Assembly (NCBI RefSeq): GCF_002813635.1
Contig: NZ_CP016382.1
Coordinates: 496,001-560,000, forward strand
Direction of reading: 5' to 3'
DNA length: 64,000 nucleotides
From: Spiribacter roseus
Lineage (GTDB): Bacteria; Pseudomonadota; Gammaproteobacteria; Nitrococcales; Nitrococcaceae
Shown piece by piece: positions 23,588 to 33,471 of this stretch (positions are counted from its first letter, which is position 1; every line of letters begins with the position of its first letter). A program made the position numbers and the translations under genes. The notes under the pieces were generated by a model. That model saw nothing but the letters and a program-made list of their open reading frames with translations. It ran no database searches and was not told where the DNA came from.

Positions 23588-24466
23588 TTGAATACCGAGC
23601 CACAACGGATCTGTCTGGTCGGCGTCGGCCTGATCGCCGGGTCGCTCGGGCTGGCGCTCAAGCGCGCTGGCGTCACCGAGCGGATCACCGGCCTTGGGCG
23701 CGATCCGCAGCGTCTGGCCCGGGCCCGGGCCGTCGGCGCCATCGACCACGCCACCACCGACCCGGCCGAGGCCCTGGCCGACGCCGAACTGCTGGTGCTG
23801 GGGGTGCCCCTGGGTGCCACCGCGACGGTGATACGCGACCTCAAACCCCATCTACGCGATGACCTGGTGATCACCGACGTGGGCAGCGCCAAGGGCTGTG
23901 TCGTCGACGACCTGCGCACCGTCCTCGGCGGGCTGCCTGCGGGGTTCGTGCCGGGTCATCCCATCGCCGGCACCGAGCATAGCGGCGTCGAGGCGGCATT
24001 CGCCGAGCTGTTCGATGGCCGCCGGGTCATCATTACGCCGTTGGAATCCAGTGCCGGGGCGGCGGTCAGCGCCGTCGACTGGCTCTGGCGCCAGGCCGGC
24101 GCCGAGGTGACGGCCATGTCGGTCGCCCACCACGACCGGATGCTGGCGATCACCTCGCACCTGCCGCACCTGCTCGCCTTCGGCCTGGTGGATATGCTGG
24201 CCCAGGACCCGGACCATGAGGAGATCCTCGGCTACGCCGCCGGTGGATTCCGTGACTTCACCCGCATCGCGTCCAGCGACCCGGTGATGTGGCGGGACAT
24301 CTGTCTGGGTAATCGTGACGCGGTGCTCGAGGCGCTGGGCCATTTCCGCCGCGACCTCGAACAGCTGACCGAAAAAGTCGAGGCGGCCGATGGCGCCGGG
24401 CTTGAAGGGGTGTTCCGCCGCGCCAAGGCGACCCGCGACGCCCACAAACATGGATTTGAGCGCTGA
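23588..24466 (+). CDS. tyrA: Prephenate dehydrogenase
   Basis: A 292-aa NAD(P)-dependent prephenate/arogenate dehydrogenase for tyrosine synthesis. It has the Rossmann motif LVGVGLIAGSLGLAL at residues about 10-24, the active-site segment FVPGHPIAGTEHSGVEAAFAELF, and SVAHHDRMLAITSHLPHLLAF. It is of the single-domain TyrA type with no mutase domain, and its C terminus lacks an obvious ACT domain. The start is TTG 23588; no ATG gives the conserved N terminus and the ribosome-binding site is weak (aggg). It lies 9 bases after pheA and 19 before aroA. Confidence 0.93.
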   Translation: MNTEPQRICLVGVGLIAGSLGLALKRAGVTERITGLGRDPQRLARARAVGAIDHATTDPAEALADAELLVLGVPLGATATVIRDLKPHLRDDLVITDVGSAKGCVVDDLRTVLGGLPAGFVPGHPIAGTEHSGVEAAFAELFDGRRVIITPLESSAGAAVSAVDWLWRQAGAEVTAMSVAHHDRMLAITSHLPHLLAFGLVDMLAQDPDHEEILGYAAGGFRDFTRIASSDPVMWRDICLGNRDAVLEALGHFRRDLEQLTEKVEAADGAGLEGVFRRAKATRDAHKHGFER

Positions 24467-24485
24467 TGCAGTCACGGACACGATC

Positions 24486-25814
24486 ATGACGGAAAAGACC
24501 GAACGCCGGTTCATCGTGGAGCCGGGCGGGGCCCTGAGCGGCACGTTGCAGGTTCCCGGCGACAAGTCGATCTCGCACCGCGCGGTCATGCTCGGCGCCA
24601 TCGCTGAGGGCGAGACCACCGTCAGCGGCTTTCTGGACGGGGATGACGCCATGGCCACCCTCGCCGCGATGCGCGCCCTGGGGGTCGCCATCGACGGGCC
24701 CGAACAGGGGCGGCTGCGTATTCAGGGGGTCGGATTGCGGGGGCTGCAGGCCGCCGCCGGGGCGCTGGATCTGGGCAACTCGGGCACCTCCATGCGGCTG
24801 CTCGCCGGGCTGTTGGCCGGCCAGCGGTTTGCCAGCCGACTGGTGGGGGATCGCTCGCTGATGAAACGGCCCATGCGCCGGGTGACTGAACCGCTGGCGC
24901 GGATGGGGGCGAGCATCCACACCGAGCCCAGCGGGACCGCCCCGTTGGTGATCGAGCCGGTGGCCGCCCTCGAGGGCATCGACTACCCACTGCCGGTGGC
25001 AAGCGCCCAGGTCAAATCCGCGCTGCTGCTGGCCGGGCTGTACGCGAGCGGCGAGACCCGCGTCACCGAGCCCGCCGTCACCCGTGACCACACCGAGCGG
25101 ATGCTCGAGGCCTTCGGCGCGGATGTCCGCGTGGCCGGGTCGCAGGTCAGCGTGCGCGGGGGCGACAGCCTGCAGGGCGGCGCGGTCGTGGTCCCCGGCG
25201 ATATCTCCTCGGCGGCCTTCTTCCTGGTCGGCGCGTCGATTGCCGGGACGGGGCCGCTGACACTGACCAACGTCGGGCTCAATCCCACCCGCACCGGCGT
25301 CATCGACATCCTCCGGCGCATGGGGGCGCGGATCCACGTCGAGTGCGAGCGCAGCGGTGCCGGCGAACCGGTGGCCACGGTGACCGTTGAACCGTCGCGG
25401 CTGCAGGGCATCGCGATCCCGCCCGACCGCGTGCCGCTGGCGATCGACGAGTTCCCGGCCCTGTTCATCGCGGCGGCCTGCGCCGAGGGTGAGACCACAC
25501 TGACCGGGGCCGAGGAGCTGCGGGTCAAGGAAAGTGACCGCATCGCGGTCATGGCCGATGGGCTCGGTGCGCTCGGCATCCAGGCCGAGCCGACGCCCGA
25601 CGGGATCCGCATTGTCGGCGGTCCGGTGCGTGGCGGTCACATCCAGGCCCGGGGCGATCATCGCATCGCCATGGCCTTTGCCATGGCCGGACTGGTGGCG
25701 GATGCGCCGATCACCATCGATGGCTGCAGCGAGGTGGATACGTCGTTTCCCGGGTTCGTCGACCGCGCCCGCGAGGCGGGCCTGCGGATCCGCAGCGAGG
25801 AGGGAGGGGCATGA
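24486..25814 (+). CDS. aroA: 3-phosphoshikimate 1-carboxyvinyltransferase (EPSP synthase)
   Basis: Sixth step of the shikimate pathway. The 442-aa protein has [21 protein letters not shown] near residue 20 (PEP and shikimate-3-phosphate binding), [17 protein letters not shown] near 97, and [15 protein letters not shown] with [11 protein letters not shown] near the C terminus. The [11 protein letters not shown] version of the glycine loop differs from the LGNAGTAMRPL of the E. coli enzyme and resembles the Pseudomonas/Bacillus type. The frame is open back to 24390; ATG 24486 ([15 protein letters not shown]) gives the usual start, although its ribosome-binding site is poor. It overlaps cmk by 4 bases. 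Confidence 0.95.
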   Translation: MTEKTERRFIVEPGGALSGTLQVPGDKSISHRAVMLGAIAEGETTVSGFLDGDDAMATLAAMRALGVAIDGPEQGRLRIQGVGLRGLQAAAGALDLGNSGTSMRLLAGLLAGQRFASRLVGDRSLMKRPMRRVTEPLARMGASIHTEPSGTAPLVIEPVAALEGIDYPLPVASAQVKSALLLAGLYASGETRVTEPAVTRDHTERMLEAFGADVRVAGSQVSVRGGDSLQGGAVVVPGDISSAAFFLVGASIAGTGPLTLTNVGLNPTRTGVIDILRRMGARIHVECERSGAGEPVATVTVEPSRLQGIAIPPDRVPLAIDEFPALFIAAACAEGETTLTGAEELRVKESDRIAVMADGLGALGIQAEPTPDGIRIVGGPVRGGHIQARGDHRIAMAFAMAGLVADAPITIDGCSEVDTSFPGFVDRAREAGLRIRSEEGGA

Positions 25815-26491
25815 CGGAGCATTCCGCGGTCATCACCATCGACGGCCCCGGCGGTGCCGGCAAGGGCACGATCGCCCGGGCGCTCGCGCAACGGCTGGGT
25901 TTTCATCTCCTCGACAGTGGGGCCATCTATCGGCTGCTGGCACTGGCGTCGCTGCGGGACGGGATCGCACCGGACGATCTGGCGGGCCTGACCCGGCGCG
26001 CCGAACAGCTGGACATCGATTTCCGGACCGACGGCGAGCACGCGGGGGAGGCCGTACTTGACGGCCAGCCCGTGGCCAACGCCATCCGCGATGAGGCCTG
26101 CGGCGAGCGCGCCTCGGTGCTGGCCGCGCTGCCACCGGTGCGCGAGGCACTCAAGGCACGCCAGCGGGCGTTCCGCCAGCCCCCCGGACTGGTCGCCGAC
26201 GGGCGCGATATGGGGACCGTCATCTTCCCCGATGCACCGGTCAAGATCTTCCTGACCGCGAGTGCCGAGGAGCGGGCGCGCCGGCGGCATAAGCAGTTGA
26301 TGGAACAGGGTGTTACTGCTAGTCTCGACGATCTTCTGACAGAGCTGAAGGCTCGTGACGCCCGCGATTCGCAGCGTCAGACGGCGCCGCTCAGACCGGC
26401 AGAAGACGCGGTCACCGTGGATACGACCGGGGCGTCGATCGACACGGTGGTCCAGACAGTGATGGAGCAGGCCAGGGCCTGTCTCCAGTAG
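25811..26491 (+). CDS. cmk: Cytidylate kinase
   Basis: Phosphorylates CMP and dCMP. The 226-aa protein starts with a P-loop [20 protein letters not shown] and has the family segments [46 protein letters not shown] and [24 protein letters not shown]. It overlaps aroA by ATGA. A strong terminator hairpin follows 2 bases after its stop and separates it from rpsA, so cmk is the end of the aromatic operon while rpsA has its own promoter or depends on readthrough. Confidence 0.96.
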   Translation: MTEHSAVITIDGPGGAGKGTIARALAQRLGFHLLDSGAIYRLLALASLRDGIAPDDLAGLTRRAEQLDIDFRTDGEHAGEAVLDGQPVANAIRDEACGERASVLAALPPVREALKARQRAFRQPPGLVADGRDMGTVIFPDAPVKIFLTASAEERARRRHKQLMEQGVTASLDDLLTELKARDARDSQRQTAPLRPAEDAVTVDTTGASIDTVVQTVMEQARACLQ

Positions 26492-26493
26492 GG

Positions 26494-26521
26494 GGTGCCG
26501 CCGGAGCGGCGCCGTTTTTTT
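26494..26521 (+). terminator. Rho-independent terminator after cmk
   Basis: An 8-bp stem (GGTGCCGC, 26494-26501; GCGGCGCC, 26506-26513; one G-T wobble) with a CGGA loop is followed by G and seven T at 26515-26521. This is a textbook intrinsic terminator. It lies between cmk and rpsA, which are cotranscribed in part in E. coli. Confidence 0.88.
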
Positions 26522-26567
26522 CAGCAACCAAATGGATCGGCCTGTCGATCCCGGATCAAATCATCCC

Positions 26568-28250
26568 ATGAGCGAAAGCTTTGCAGAACTTTTCGAAGAG
26601 AGCCTTGTACAGACCGATATGCGGCCGGGCTCCATTGTCACCGCCCAGGTGGTCGCCATCGACGGCGAGGACGTTGTTGTCAATGCGGGACTGAAGTCCG
26701 AGGCGGTCATCCCGCTTCGTCAGTTCACCAATGAAAACGGCGAAGTCGAAGTCAGCGTCGGTGACGAGGTGGAAGTCGCCCTCGACGCGGTCGAAGACGG
26801 GAGTGGCGAAACGCGCCTGTCCCGCGAGAAGGCCAAGCGCGCCCGCGCCTGGCGGGTACTCGAGGCGGCCTACGAGAACAGCGAGACCGTCAACGGTCAG
26901 ATCAGCGGCAAGGTCAAGGGCGGGTTTACCGTCGATCTCGGGCATATCCGCGCCTTCCTGCCGGGCTCGCTCGTGGACATCCGGCCGGTGCGCGACACCA
27001 CGTATCTCGAGGGCAAGGATCTCGAGTTCAAGGTGATCAAGCTCGACGCCCGCCGCAACAACGTGGTCGTGTCGCGCCGTGCGGTGGTCGAGGAAGAGTA
27101 CAGCGCCGAGCGTGAAGCGCTGCTCGAAAAGCTCCAGGAAGGCCAGTCCATCAAGGGCATCGTCAAGAACCTCACGGACTACGGCGCATTCGTCGATCTG
27201 GGGGGCATCGATGGCCTGCTGCATATCACCGATATGGCCTGGCGTCGCGTCAAGCACCCGTCCGAGGTGGTGGACGTCGGCCAGGAGATCGAGGTCAAGG
27301 TCCTCAAGTTCGACCGCGAGCGCAACCGCGTCTCGCTGGGCCTCAAGCAGCTGGGCGAGGATCCGTGGGAGGCCATCGCGCGCCGCTACCCGGAAAGCAG
27401 CCGGGTGGTGGGCAAGGTCACCAACATCACCGATTACGGTGCGTTCGTCGAGATCGAAGAGGGCGTCGAGGGCCTGGTCCACGTCTCCGAGATGGACTGG
27501 ACCAACAAGAACGTCAACCCGGCCAAGATGGTGTCGGTGGGCGACGAGGTCGAGGTGATGATCCTCGACATCGACGAGGAGCGCCGCCGTATCTCGCTGG
27601 GCATGAAGCAGTGCCAGCCCAACCCGTGGGATGAGTTCGCCGCCACCCGCAACAAGGGTGACCGTGTGACCGGTACCATCAAGTCGATCACCGACTTCGG
27701 TATCTTTGTGGGGCTCGAGGGTGGCATCGATGGTCTGGTGCACCTCTCGGACCTGTCCTGGAGCGACGCCGGCGAGGAGGCGATCCGCGACTTCCAGAAG
27801 GGCGAAGAGGTCGAGGCGGTCGTGCTGTCGGTGGACCCGGAGCGCGAGCGCATCAGCCTCGGCGTCAAGCAGCTGGCGCAGGATCCGGTGTCGCAGTGGG
27901 TGGCCAACCATCCCAAGGGCACCGTGGTCACCGGGACGGCCAGCGAAGTCGACGCCAAGGGCGTGGTCGTGGATCTCGACGAAGAGGTGCAGGGCTATGT
28001 CCGCGCCGCCGATCTGGCACAGGAGCGCACCGACGACGCGCGCTCGCTGGTCAGCCAGGGCGACGAGGTCGAGGCGAAGGTGATGGCGGTCGACCGGCGC
28101 AATCGCATGATCAGCCTGTCGGTCCGGGCCAAGGACCAGCAGGATGAGCGTGAGGCGCTTGAAGGCTTTGGCAGCACCGGCGCGGCCGGTACGACGACGC
28201 TGGGCGATCTGCTCAAGGAGCAGATGGGTGACCGCGGCAACGACAGCTGA
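26568..28250 (+). CDS. rpsA: 30S ribosomal protein S1
   Basis: The 560-aa protein matches E. coli S1 in length and has six S1 (OB-fold) RNA-binding domains. Repeated cores read [92 protein letters not shown] and [16 protein letters not shown]1 binds mRNA and supports translation initiation. The frame is open to 26532, but ATG 26568 ([13 protein letters not shown]) is the conserved start. No clear Shine-Dalgarno sequence precedes it, as in E. coli rpsA, where S1 represses its own mRNA; the same control is likely here by analogy. Confidence 0.97.
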   Translation: MSESFAELFEESLVQTDMRPGSIVTAQVVAIDGEDVVVNAGLKSEAVIPLRQFTNENGEVEVSVGDEVEVALDAVEDGSGETRLSREKAKRARAWRVLEAAYENSETVNGQISGKVKGGFTVDLGHIRAFLPGSLVDIRPVRDTTYLEGKDLEFKVIKLDARRNNVVVSRRAVVEEEYSAEREALLEKLQEGQSIKGIVKNLTDYGAFVDLGGIDGLLHITDMAWRRVKHPSEVVDVGQEIEVKVLKFDRERNRVSLGLKQLGEDPWEAIARRYPESSRVVGKVTNITDYGAFVEIEEGVEGLVHVSEMDWTNKNVNPAKMVSVGDEVEVMILDIDEERRRISLGMKQCQPNPWDEFAATRNKGDRVTGTIKSITDFGIFVGLEGGIDGLVHLSDLSWSDAGEEAIRDFQKGEEVEAVVLSVDPERERISLGVKQLAQDPVSQWVANHPKGTVVTGTASEVDAKGVVVDLDEEVQGYVRAADLAQERTDDARSLVSQGDEVEAKVMAVDRRNRMISLSVRAKDQQDEREALEGFGSTGAAGTTTLGDLLKEQMGDRGNDS

Positions 28251-28266
28251 AGCCGTCGGCAGTGTG

Positions 28267-28296
28267 GGTGGCGCGCCGCAGCGACGGCGTGCCACC
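28267..28296 (+). other. Long hairpin between rpsA and ihfB
   Basis: A 12-bp stem (GGTGGCGCGCCG, 28267-28278; CGGCGTGCCACC, 28285-28296; one G-T wobble) closes a 6-base loop. No T-tract follows (ggcaccgtaacgg), so it is not a standard intrinsic terminator. It could be an RNA stabiliser, a processing site or a weak attenuator limiting readthrough from rpsA into ihfB. Confidence 0.5.
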
Positions 28297-28322
28297 GGCA
28301 CCGTAACGGGGGTTGAGTCGCC

Positions 28323-28631
28323 ATGACCAAGTCCGAACTGATTGACCGGATTGCTGGCCAGCAACAGCAACTCGCTCAGCGGGATGTCGAGCTGGCCGTC
28401 AAGACGCTGCTCGAGCAGATGAGTGAATCCCTCGCCGGCGGCGAGCGTATCGAGATCCGCGGGTTCGGGAGTTTCGCTCTCCACCATCGCCCGCCCCGCA
28501 TCGGCCGTAATCCGCGCACGGGAGAGCCGGTTTCCCTGCCCGGCAAGTATGTCCCGCACTTCAAGCCCGGCAAGGCGATGCGCCAGCGTGTCGATGAAAG
28601 TGGGCGGCGGTCCGCGGGGGAGGACGCATGA
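28323..28631 (+). CDS. ihfB: Integration host factor subunit beta
   Basis: A 102-aa HU/IHF-family DNA-bending protein. It begins [14 protein letters not shown] and has the DNA-arm region [47 protein letters not shown], including the Pro at the arm tip that intercalates DNA. The position after rpsA and before lapA identifies it as the beta subunit (himD). The partner IhfA is not in this window. It overlaps lapA by 4 bases. Confidence 0.96.
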   Translation: MTKSELIDRIAGQQQQLAQRDVELAVKTLLEQMSESLAGGERIEIRGFGSFALHHRPPRIGRNPRTGEPVSLPGKYVPHFKPGKAMRQRVDESGRRSAGEDA

Positions 28632-28921
28632 AACGCCTGATCGTCCTGCTGCTGGCGCTCATCGTGGTGGCGCTGGGCCTGAGCTTTGCCATGCTCAACT
28701 CCGAGCCGATCACCCTTGATTTCTACCTCGGGGCGCTCTCGCTCCCGGTATCACTCTGGCTGGTGCTGGCCCTCGCGGTCGGTGTTCTGCTGGGCCTGGG
28801 CTCGGCATTGGGGATCCTCACCCGCCAGCGCTGGCAACTGAAACGGCTTCGGCGCGAGGCTGCCTCGTCGCGCGAAGAGGTCTCGGAACTACGCAAGTTG
28901 CCGCTCCGGACCCACAACTGA
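28628..28921 (+). CDS. lapA: LapA (YciS) inner-membrane protein
   Basis: A 97-aa DUF1049/LapA protein with two membrane helices (residues about 2-22, [20 protein letters not shown], and about 38-63, [24 protein letters not shown]) and a basic cytoplasmic tail with a short coiled-coil-like end ([20 protein letters not shown]). In E. coli LapA works with LapB in control of lipopolysaccharide synthesis through FtsH-dependent turnover of LpxC. It overlaps ihfB and is followed by lapB after 2 bases. Confidence 0.92.
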   Translation: MKRLIVLLLALIVVALGLSFAMLNSEPITLDFYLGALSLPVSLWLVLALAVGVLLGLGSALGILTRQRWQLKRLRREAASSREEVSELRKLPLRTHN

Positions 28922-28923
28922 CC

Positions 28924-30093
28924 ATGTGGCAGGCGCTCTGGCTGCTGCTCCCGCTGGCAGCCCTGTCCGGTTGGTGGATCGGCCACCGGTCGACGCGGTC
29001 GGGATCACCCACTCCCCGCCTGCCGGCGGATTACTTCCAGGGCCTCAATTACCTGCTCAACGAACAGCCTGATCGGGCCATTGAAGTGTTCACCCGCATG
29101 GTCGAGGTGGATTCCGAGACCGTTGAGACGCACCTGACCCTGGGCAACCTGTTTCGCCGGCGGGGCGAGGCCGACCGGGCGGTGCGCATCCACCAGAACC
29201 TGATCGCGCGCCCCTCGCTGGCTCCCGAGCAGCGTGCGGCGGCGTTGCTGGAGCTGGGTCGTGACTATCTGGCTGCGGGCCTGCTGGATCGGGCCGAGAC
29301 CCTTTTCATTGAGGCGAAGGAGTTCCCCGGGTTCCGGGTCCAGTCACTCCAGTCGCTGCTCGAGATCTATCAGCAGGAGGGCGAGTGGGAGGCGGCGATC
29401 GCGACCGCCCAACGGCTGCAGCGCGCCGACGGACGCAGCCTGCAGACGGAAATGGCGCAGTTTGCCTGCGAACAGGCCGAGCGCCTGCGCCGCCAGCATG
29501 GCGACCCGTCAGCCATTCGCCAGATCCTGCGCCGGGCCACCCATCTCGATCGCAACTGTGTGCGAGCGTCGCTGCTAAAGGCCGACCTGGAGCGGGATGA
29601 GGGGCGTTGGCGGTCGGCGATCAAGGCTTGCCAGGCCGTCAAACATCAGGATCCCGACTACATCCCGGAGGCGCTGCCGCGACTCGAGGCCGCCTGCCTG
29701 GCCATCAACGACCGCCGCGGCTATCGCGATGAGTTGAAGCGCCTGCTCGATCGCCAGCCCACGGTCTCAGTGATCCTAAATCTGAGCGAGCTGATCGAGG
29801 CCGACGAGGGGCGTGAGGCGGCCGTGGAGTTTCTCGCGACGCAGCTCCGCGAGCGCCCCTCGGTGCGCGGCCTCAATCGGCTGATCGAGCTCAATATCCA
29901 GGACGATGACATGGACCCGCGCCGCCAGCGTGATCTGACGGTCCTGCGGGAGCTCTTCCAGGCCCTGCTCGCCGACCGGTTGCCGTACCGCTGCGTGAGC
30001 TGCGGGTTCGAGGGCCGTCAATTGCACTGGCAGTGCCCCAGCTGCCGCGCCTGGTCCACCATCAAGCCGCGTCGCGGACTGGAGGGAGAATGA
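28924..30093 (+). CDS. lapB: LapB (YciM), lipopolysaccharide assembly protein
   Basis: The 389-aa protein has an N-terminal membrane anchor (about 3-19), a cytoplasmic array of TPR repeats (for example [49 protein letters not shown]), and a C-terminal rubredoxin-type metal site [10 protein letters not shown]...WQCPSCRAW with two CxxC pairs. In E. coli it directs FtsH to degrade LpxC and so balances lipopolysaccharide against phospholipid. The lapA-lapB-pyrF order is conserved. The stop overlaps pyrF by 4 bases. Confidence 0.95.
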   Translation: MWQALWLLLPLAALSGWWIGHRSTRSGSPTPRLPADYFQGLNYLLNEQPDRAIEVFTRMVEVDSETVETHLTLGNLFRRRGEADRAVRIHQNLIARPSLAPEQRAAALLELGRDYLAAGLLDRAETLFIEAKEFPGFRVQSLQSLLEIYQQEGEWEAAIATAQRLQRADGRSLQTEMAQFACEQAERLRRQHGDPSAIRQILRRATHLDRNCVRASLLKADLERDEGRWRSAIKACQAVKHQDPDYIPEALPRLEAACLAINDRRGYRDELKRLLDRQPTVSVILNLSELIEADEGREAAVEFLATQLRERPSVRGLNRLIELNIQDDDMDPRRQRDLTVLRELFQALLADRLPYRCVSCGFEGRQLHWQCPSCRAWSTIKPRRGLEGE

Positions 30094-30815
30094 ACCCTGC
30101 GCCAAGCCTGATCGTTGCGCTCGATTACGACGATCCCGCCGCCGCCCGCCGCCTGGTGGATACGCTGCCGGTCGGGCGGTGTCGTCTGAAAGTGGGCAAG
30201 ACGCTGTTCACCCGGGCCGGTCCGGCGCTGATCGAGGAATGGACCCGCGCCGGTTGGGAGGTCTTCCTGGATCTGAAATTCCACGACATTCCCAACACGG
30301 TTGCCGGGGCCTGCCGGGCCGCGGCCGATCTGGGTGTCTGGATGGTCAACGTCCATGCCCTCGGCGGGCCGGCGATGCTGGCCGCGGCGCGGGCGGCGCT
30401 TGACGCGCGCTCGGGGCCGGCGCCACTGCTGACGGCGGTCACTGTGCTCACCAGCCACGACCAGGCCACCCTGGATGCCATTGGGCTGCGCGGGACACCC
30501 GCCGATGCGGTGGCCCGGCTCACGGGGCTGGCCACCGCCGCCGGTCTGGATGGTGTGGTCTGCTCCGGCGAAGAAGCCGCCGCGGTGCGGGACCAGGCCG
30601 GGGCGGGCTTTCGGCGGGTAACCCCCGGGGTGCGCCCGGCGGACGCGGCCCGGGGTGATCAGCGCCGGGTGCTGACGCCCGCCGGCGCAATCCAGGCCGG
30701 GGCGACGGATCTGGTGGTGGGCCGGCCCATCACCGGGGCCGCCGATCCGGCACGGGCCGTTGAAACCCTGGTCTCTGAGATACAGCTCACAGCAGGGGCT
30801 ATGGATGGGGCCTAG
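30090..30815 (+). CDS. pyrF: Orotidine 5'-phosphate decarboxylase
   Basis: Final step of UMP synthesis. The 241-aa TIM-barrel enzyme begins [20 protein letters not shown]. It has the catalytic Asp-x-Lys-x-x-Asp motif as [13 protein letters not shown], substrate-binding [16 protein letters not shown], and the phosphate site [20 protein letters not shown]. The start is ATG 30090, overlapping the lapB stop and preceded by GGAG. The lapAB-pyrF linkage is the normal gammaproteobacterial one. Confidence 0.96.
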   Translation: MNPAPSLIVALDYDDPAAARRLVDTLPVGRCRLKVGKTLFTRAGPALIEEWTRAGWEVFLDLKFHDIPNTVAGACRAAADLGVWMVNVHALGGPAMLAAARAALDARSGPAPLLTAVTVLTSHDQATLDAIGLRGTPADAVARLTGLATAAGLDGVVCSGEEAAAVRDQAGAGFRRVTPGVRPADAARGDQRRVLTPAGAIQAGATDLVVGRPITGAADPARAVETLVSEIQLTAGAMDGA

Positions 30816-30851
30816 GCTTCGGGTGTCATTAGCCCAACCAAGGAGCCTGCT

Positions 30852-31118
30852 ATGACTGTTTCGCGTTCCCTCGGCCTGCTGGCCGCTTCCAGCCTGATCG
30901 CCGGCGCCGCCGTCGCCAACATTGATCCCGTCAACGTCAATGAGGCGGGCATCGACCGTCTTCAGCAGCTCAACGGGGTGGGCCCCGCGACTGCCGAAGC
31001 CATCATCCAGGACCGGGAGGAGAACGGGCCTTTCGAGCGCATTGACGCCATGACCCGGGTCAACGGCATCGGCGCGGCCACCCTCGAGAGTCTGCGCGAG
31101 TCGGTGACCCTCGACTGA
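30852..31118 (+). CDS. Small exported ComEA-like helix-hairpin-helix protein
   Basis: An 88-aa protein with a signal peptide (residues about 1-22, ending GAAVA) followed by a single tandem helix-hairpin-helix unit: VNVNEAGIDRLQQLNGVGPATAEAIIQDREENGPFERIDAMTRVNGIGAATLESLRE. This is the DNA-binding half of ComEA, which binds incoming DNA during transformation, without the membrane anchor and SLBB part found in Gram-positive ComEA. Such short forms are common next to housekeeping genes in proteobacteria, and some support natural transformation. AAGGAG lies 7 bases before ATG 30852. No other competence gene is adjacent. Confidence 0.88.
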   Translation: MTVSRSLGLLAASSLIAGAAVANIDPVNVNEAGIDRLQQLNGVGPATAEAIIQDREENGPFERIDAMTRVNGIGAATLESLRESVTLD

Positions 31119-31151
31119 GCCTCGACCCGCAATCACTCATGCCCAGCCACC

Positions 31152-31186
31152 GCCGGCAGGCCTGACAGGTCTGCCGGCTTGGTTTA
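31152..31186 (+). terminator. Probable intrinsic terminator after the ComEA-like gene
   Basis: A 12-bp stem closes on a 3-base loop: left arm 31152-31163 (GCCGGCAGGCCT), loop GAC, right arm 31167-31178 (AGGTCTGCCGGC), with one G-T wobble. A modest T-rich tail, TTGGTTTA, follows. It sits between the ComEA-like gene and galU. The tail is imperfect, so termination strength is uncertain. Confidence 0.6.
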
Positions 31187-31232
31187 TGCTCCGCACCAGA
31201 ACAACAAGTGTCCAACAGGGAGAGTAGTGGCA

Positions 31233-32111
31233 ATGACTCAGCGAGTGTGCAAAGCGGTTTTCCCGGTTGCCGGTCTGGGAACGCGTTTCCTGCCGGCGAC
31301 CAAGGCCAATCCCAAGGAAATGCTGCCGGTCGTTGATAAGCCACTCATCCAGTACGCCGCCGAAGAGGCGGTGCGGGCCGGTATCGAAACCCTGATTTTC
31401 GTGAACGGGCGCAATAAGCGCAGCATTCCGGATCATTTCGACAAGGCCTACGAGCTTGAGACCGAGCTCGAGGAGTCGGGCAAGCTCGAGCGCCTTGAAG
31501 CGGTCCGCAACATCGTCCCGCCCGAGGTGGCCTGCATCTATATCCGTCAGTCCGAGGCGCTGGGTCTCGGCCATGCGGTGCTCTGCGCCGAGCCGGTGGT
31601 GGGCGACGAGCCGTTCGCCGTCATTCTTGCGGACGATCTGATCGATGATGATCGCAACGGCGGCTGCCTCGCCCAGATGGTGGAGCGCTACGACGAACAG
31701 GTCGCGAGTATTCTCGGTGTCGAGCGTGTGCCGCCAGAGCGCACGGACCGCTATGGCGTCGTGGATACCGAGGCGGTATCGCCGCGTCTGGGCCGGTTGA
31801 AAGGCATTGTCGAGAAGCCTGACCCGGCGCGGGCGCCTTCCAATCTGGGCGTTGTCGGCCGTTATGTGCTCGATGGCCGTATTTTCGAGAAACTCCGTGC
31901 CACCGCGCCCGGTGCGGGTGGCGAGATACAGCTCACCGATGCCATCGCCGCGCTCATGCAGGATGCCCCCGTTTTCACCTATGAGTTCGAGGGCACCCGC
32001 TATGACTGCGGGGACAAACTCGGCTATCTGCAGGCCACCGTCGAATTCGGGGTCAAACACCCCGAATTCGGCGAGGCGTTCGCCCGCTATCTGACCGAGC
32101 GTGACGCCTGA
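31233..32111 (+). CDS. galU: UTP-glucose-1-phosphate uridylyltransferase
   Basis: Makes UDP-glucose for envelope polysaccharides. The 292-aa protein begins [42 protein letters not shown], the GalU nucleotide-binding signature. It also has [28 protein letters not shown] and the C-terminal [21 protein letters not shown]. The frame is open from a TTG at 31179, but ATG 31233, preceded by GGGAGAG, gives the standard start. It is convergent with the barrel gene 15 bases downstream. Confidence 0.96.
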   Translation: MTQRVCKAVFPVAGLGTRFLPATKANPKEMLPVVDKPLIQYAAEEAVRAGIETLIFVNGRNKRSIPDHFDKAYELETELEESGKLERLEAVRNIVPPEVACIYIRQSEALGLGHAVLCAEPVVGDEPFAVILADDLIDDDRNGGCLAQMVERYDEQVASILGVERVPPERTDRYGVVDTEAVSPRLGRLKGIVEKPDPARAPSNLGVVGRYVLDGRIFEKLRATAPGAGGEIQLTDAIAALMQDAPVFTYEFEGTRYDCGDKLGYLQATVEFGVKHPEFGEAFARYLTERDA

Positions 32112-32126
32112 CGGACCTGTCGCCGC

Positions 32127-33452
32127 CTAGAAGCTGTATCGAAGTCGCAGGTAAAGGTTGCTGTTATCTTCGAGCTGCGTGTGAAAGGTCCAGTCATCCT
32201 CGCCGCCGAACAGGTTGGCGCCGGCGGTGCCGGTCAGTGAATCACTGAAGCGGTACTGCGCCCGGGGCCGGAGGTAGTAATCGGCGTCCGAGGGTGAGTA
32301 GAAGGTGAACATCGACAGGGTCAGATCCTGTCGTGGGCTCTGCCAGGTGATGCGGTTGGTCAGCAGATGCCGGTATTCGTCAGGCGCATAGCGCCGCTGT
32401 TGCCGCGGCAGGGCGGCGAGCAGGGCGTCGTGGTCCTGGATCCACTCCAGCGAGTACTGCCAGCCCAGGGTCAGATCCGAGAGCGGCTCGCTCTCGTATC
32501 CCGCCAGCCAGCGCCACTGGTCGTTGGGCCGGTCCGGGTCCCGGCCGCTATCGTCCTCACCGTGGTAATAGGCGGTCTCCACGTTGCCGATCCCGCCGAG
32601 GACCGGCGCACGGACGCTTGCCCCCAGGGATGACAGACGCGGGAAGTAGGCCCGGCCGTCGGCATCCCGGGCGCTCGGCTGATTGTCGAACCCGTGGTAG
32701 GCGTAACCCGCCACTTCCACGCCGTTCAGCGTCTGGTACAACCGCAGGGCCAGTTCGCTGTCGCCACCGAAGTCATCGCGATCGCGTGGATCGAGCTTGG
32801 GTGGCGCCGCCACCCGTCGACCCGCCTGTGGACTGAAATAGGACAGGCGCTCGCCGGTGATGAACCGGTTGGGGACCGCCCGGGGCATCCAGACAAAGTC
32901 GACGTTCAGTGGGCCGAACCAGGAGAGCTTCAGCGCGTCCGTGGGGGCTTTCAGATACTCGTCGCTGCGGCCGCTGAAAAACGCCACATAGTCCTTGGGG
33001 AACAGGTCGTTGAGGAAGACCAGATCACCGGTGCCCCAGGTGATGATCTGGCGACCCACGACGACGTCGGTCTGCGCGGTCAGCCGGCCGGCCAGATTGG
33101 CTTCGCGCAGGTCGCCGCGGCCGCCGTCCTCGACCCCGTCGAGCCAGACATCGCCCTTCAGGTTGGCGGTGTAGTCGCCCAGCCGACGCTCGCCTTCCAG
33201 CTGCAGGCGCGTCTCGGCCAGGGTGAAGTCGTCATTGACGGCCGGGTCGGACTGCAGGCGGGGCGCCACCGCCCCCTCGATGAATCCATACCACTGCCAG
33301 CCGGTCTGCTCCTCGGCCCAGGGGTCGCCTCCCCAGCCCTCGTCGTCCCAGCCCTCATCGGTGTCCTGGGCGCCGGCGAGTGCCGGTGCCAGTCCGCCCA
33401 GAGCGATGAGCAGAACCAGCCTTGCGGCGATGGGTCGTGCTGTGTGGAGCAT
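32127..33452 (-). CDS. Outer-membrane beta-barrel protein of an MMPL/LolA-like operon
   Basis: A 441-aa exported protein: signal peptide (about 1-28, ending ALAGAQ), a short acidic Trp-rich segment (DEGWDDEGWGGDPWAEE), then about 370 residues of alternating strands typical of a beta-barrel. It ends in aromatic Phe (NLYLRLRYSF), the usual outer-membrane targeting signal. The middle contains VVVGRQIITWGTGDLVFLNDLFPKDYVAFFSGR. ATG 33452 follows AGGAGG with 8 spacer bases. It is the last gene of the MMPL/LolA-like operon and probably the outer-membrane component. The substrate is unknown. Confidence 0.8.
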   Translation of the reverse strand: MLHTARPIAARLVLLIALGGLAPALAGAQDTDEGWDDEGWGGDPWAEEQTGWQWYGFIEGAVAPRLQSDPAVNDDFTLAETRLQLEGERRLGDYTANLKGDVWLDGVEDGGRGDLREANLAGRLTAQTDVVVGRQIITWGTGDLVFLNDLFPKDYVAFFSGRSDEYLKAPTDALKLSWFGPLNVDFVWMPRAVPNRFITGERLSYFSPQAGRRVAAPPKLDPRDRDDFGGDSELALRLYQTLNGVEVAGYAYHGFDNQPSARDADGRAYFPRLSSLGASVRAPVLGGIGNVETAYYHGEDDSGRDPDRPNDQWRWLAGYESEPLSDLTLGWQYSLEWIQDHDALLAALPRQQRRYAPDEYRHLLTNRITWQSPRQDLTLSMFTFYSPSDADYYLRPRAQYRFSDSLTGTAGANLFGGEDDWTFHTQLEDNSNLYLRLRYSF

Positions 33453-33471
33453 GAGCGATGGCCTCCTGCAC

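Noticed and set aside
26556-28559. Long minus-strand open frame over rpsA
   Set aside because: Antisense to rpsA and ihfB, with no domain; an effect of codon bias.
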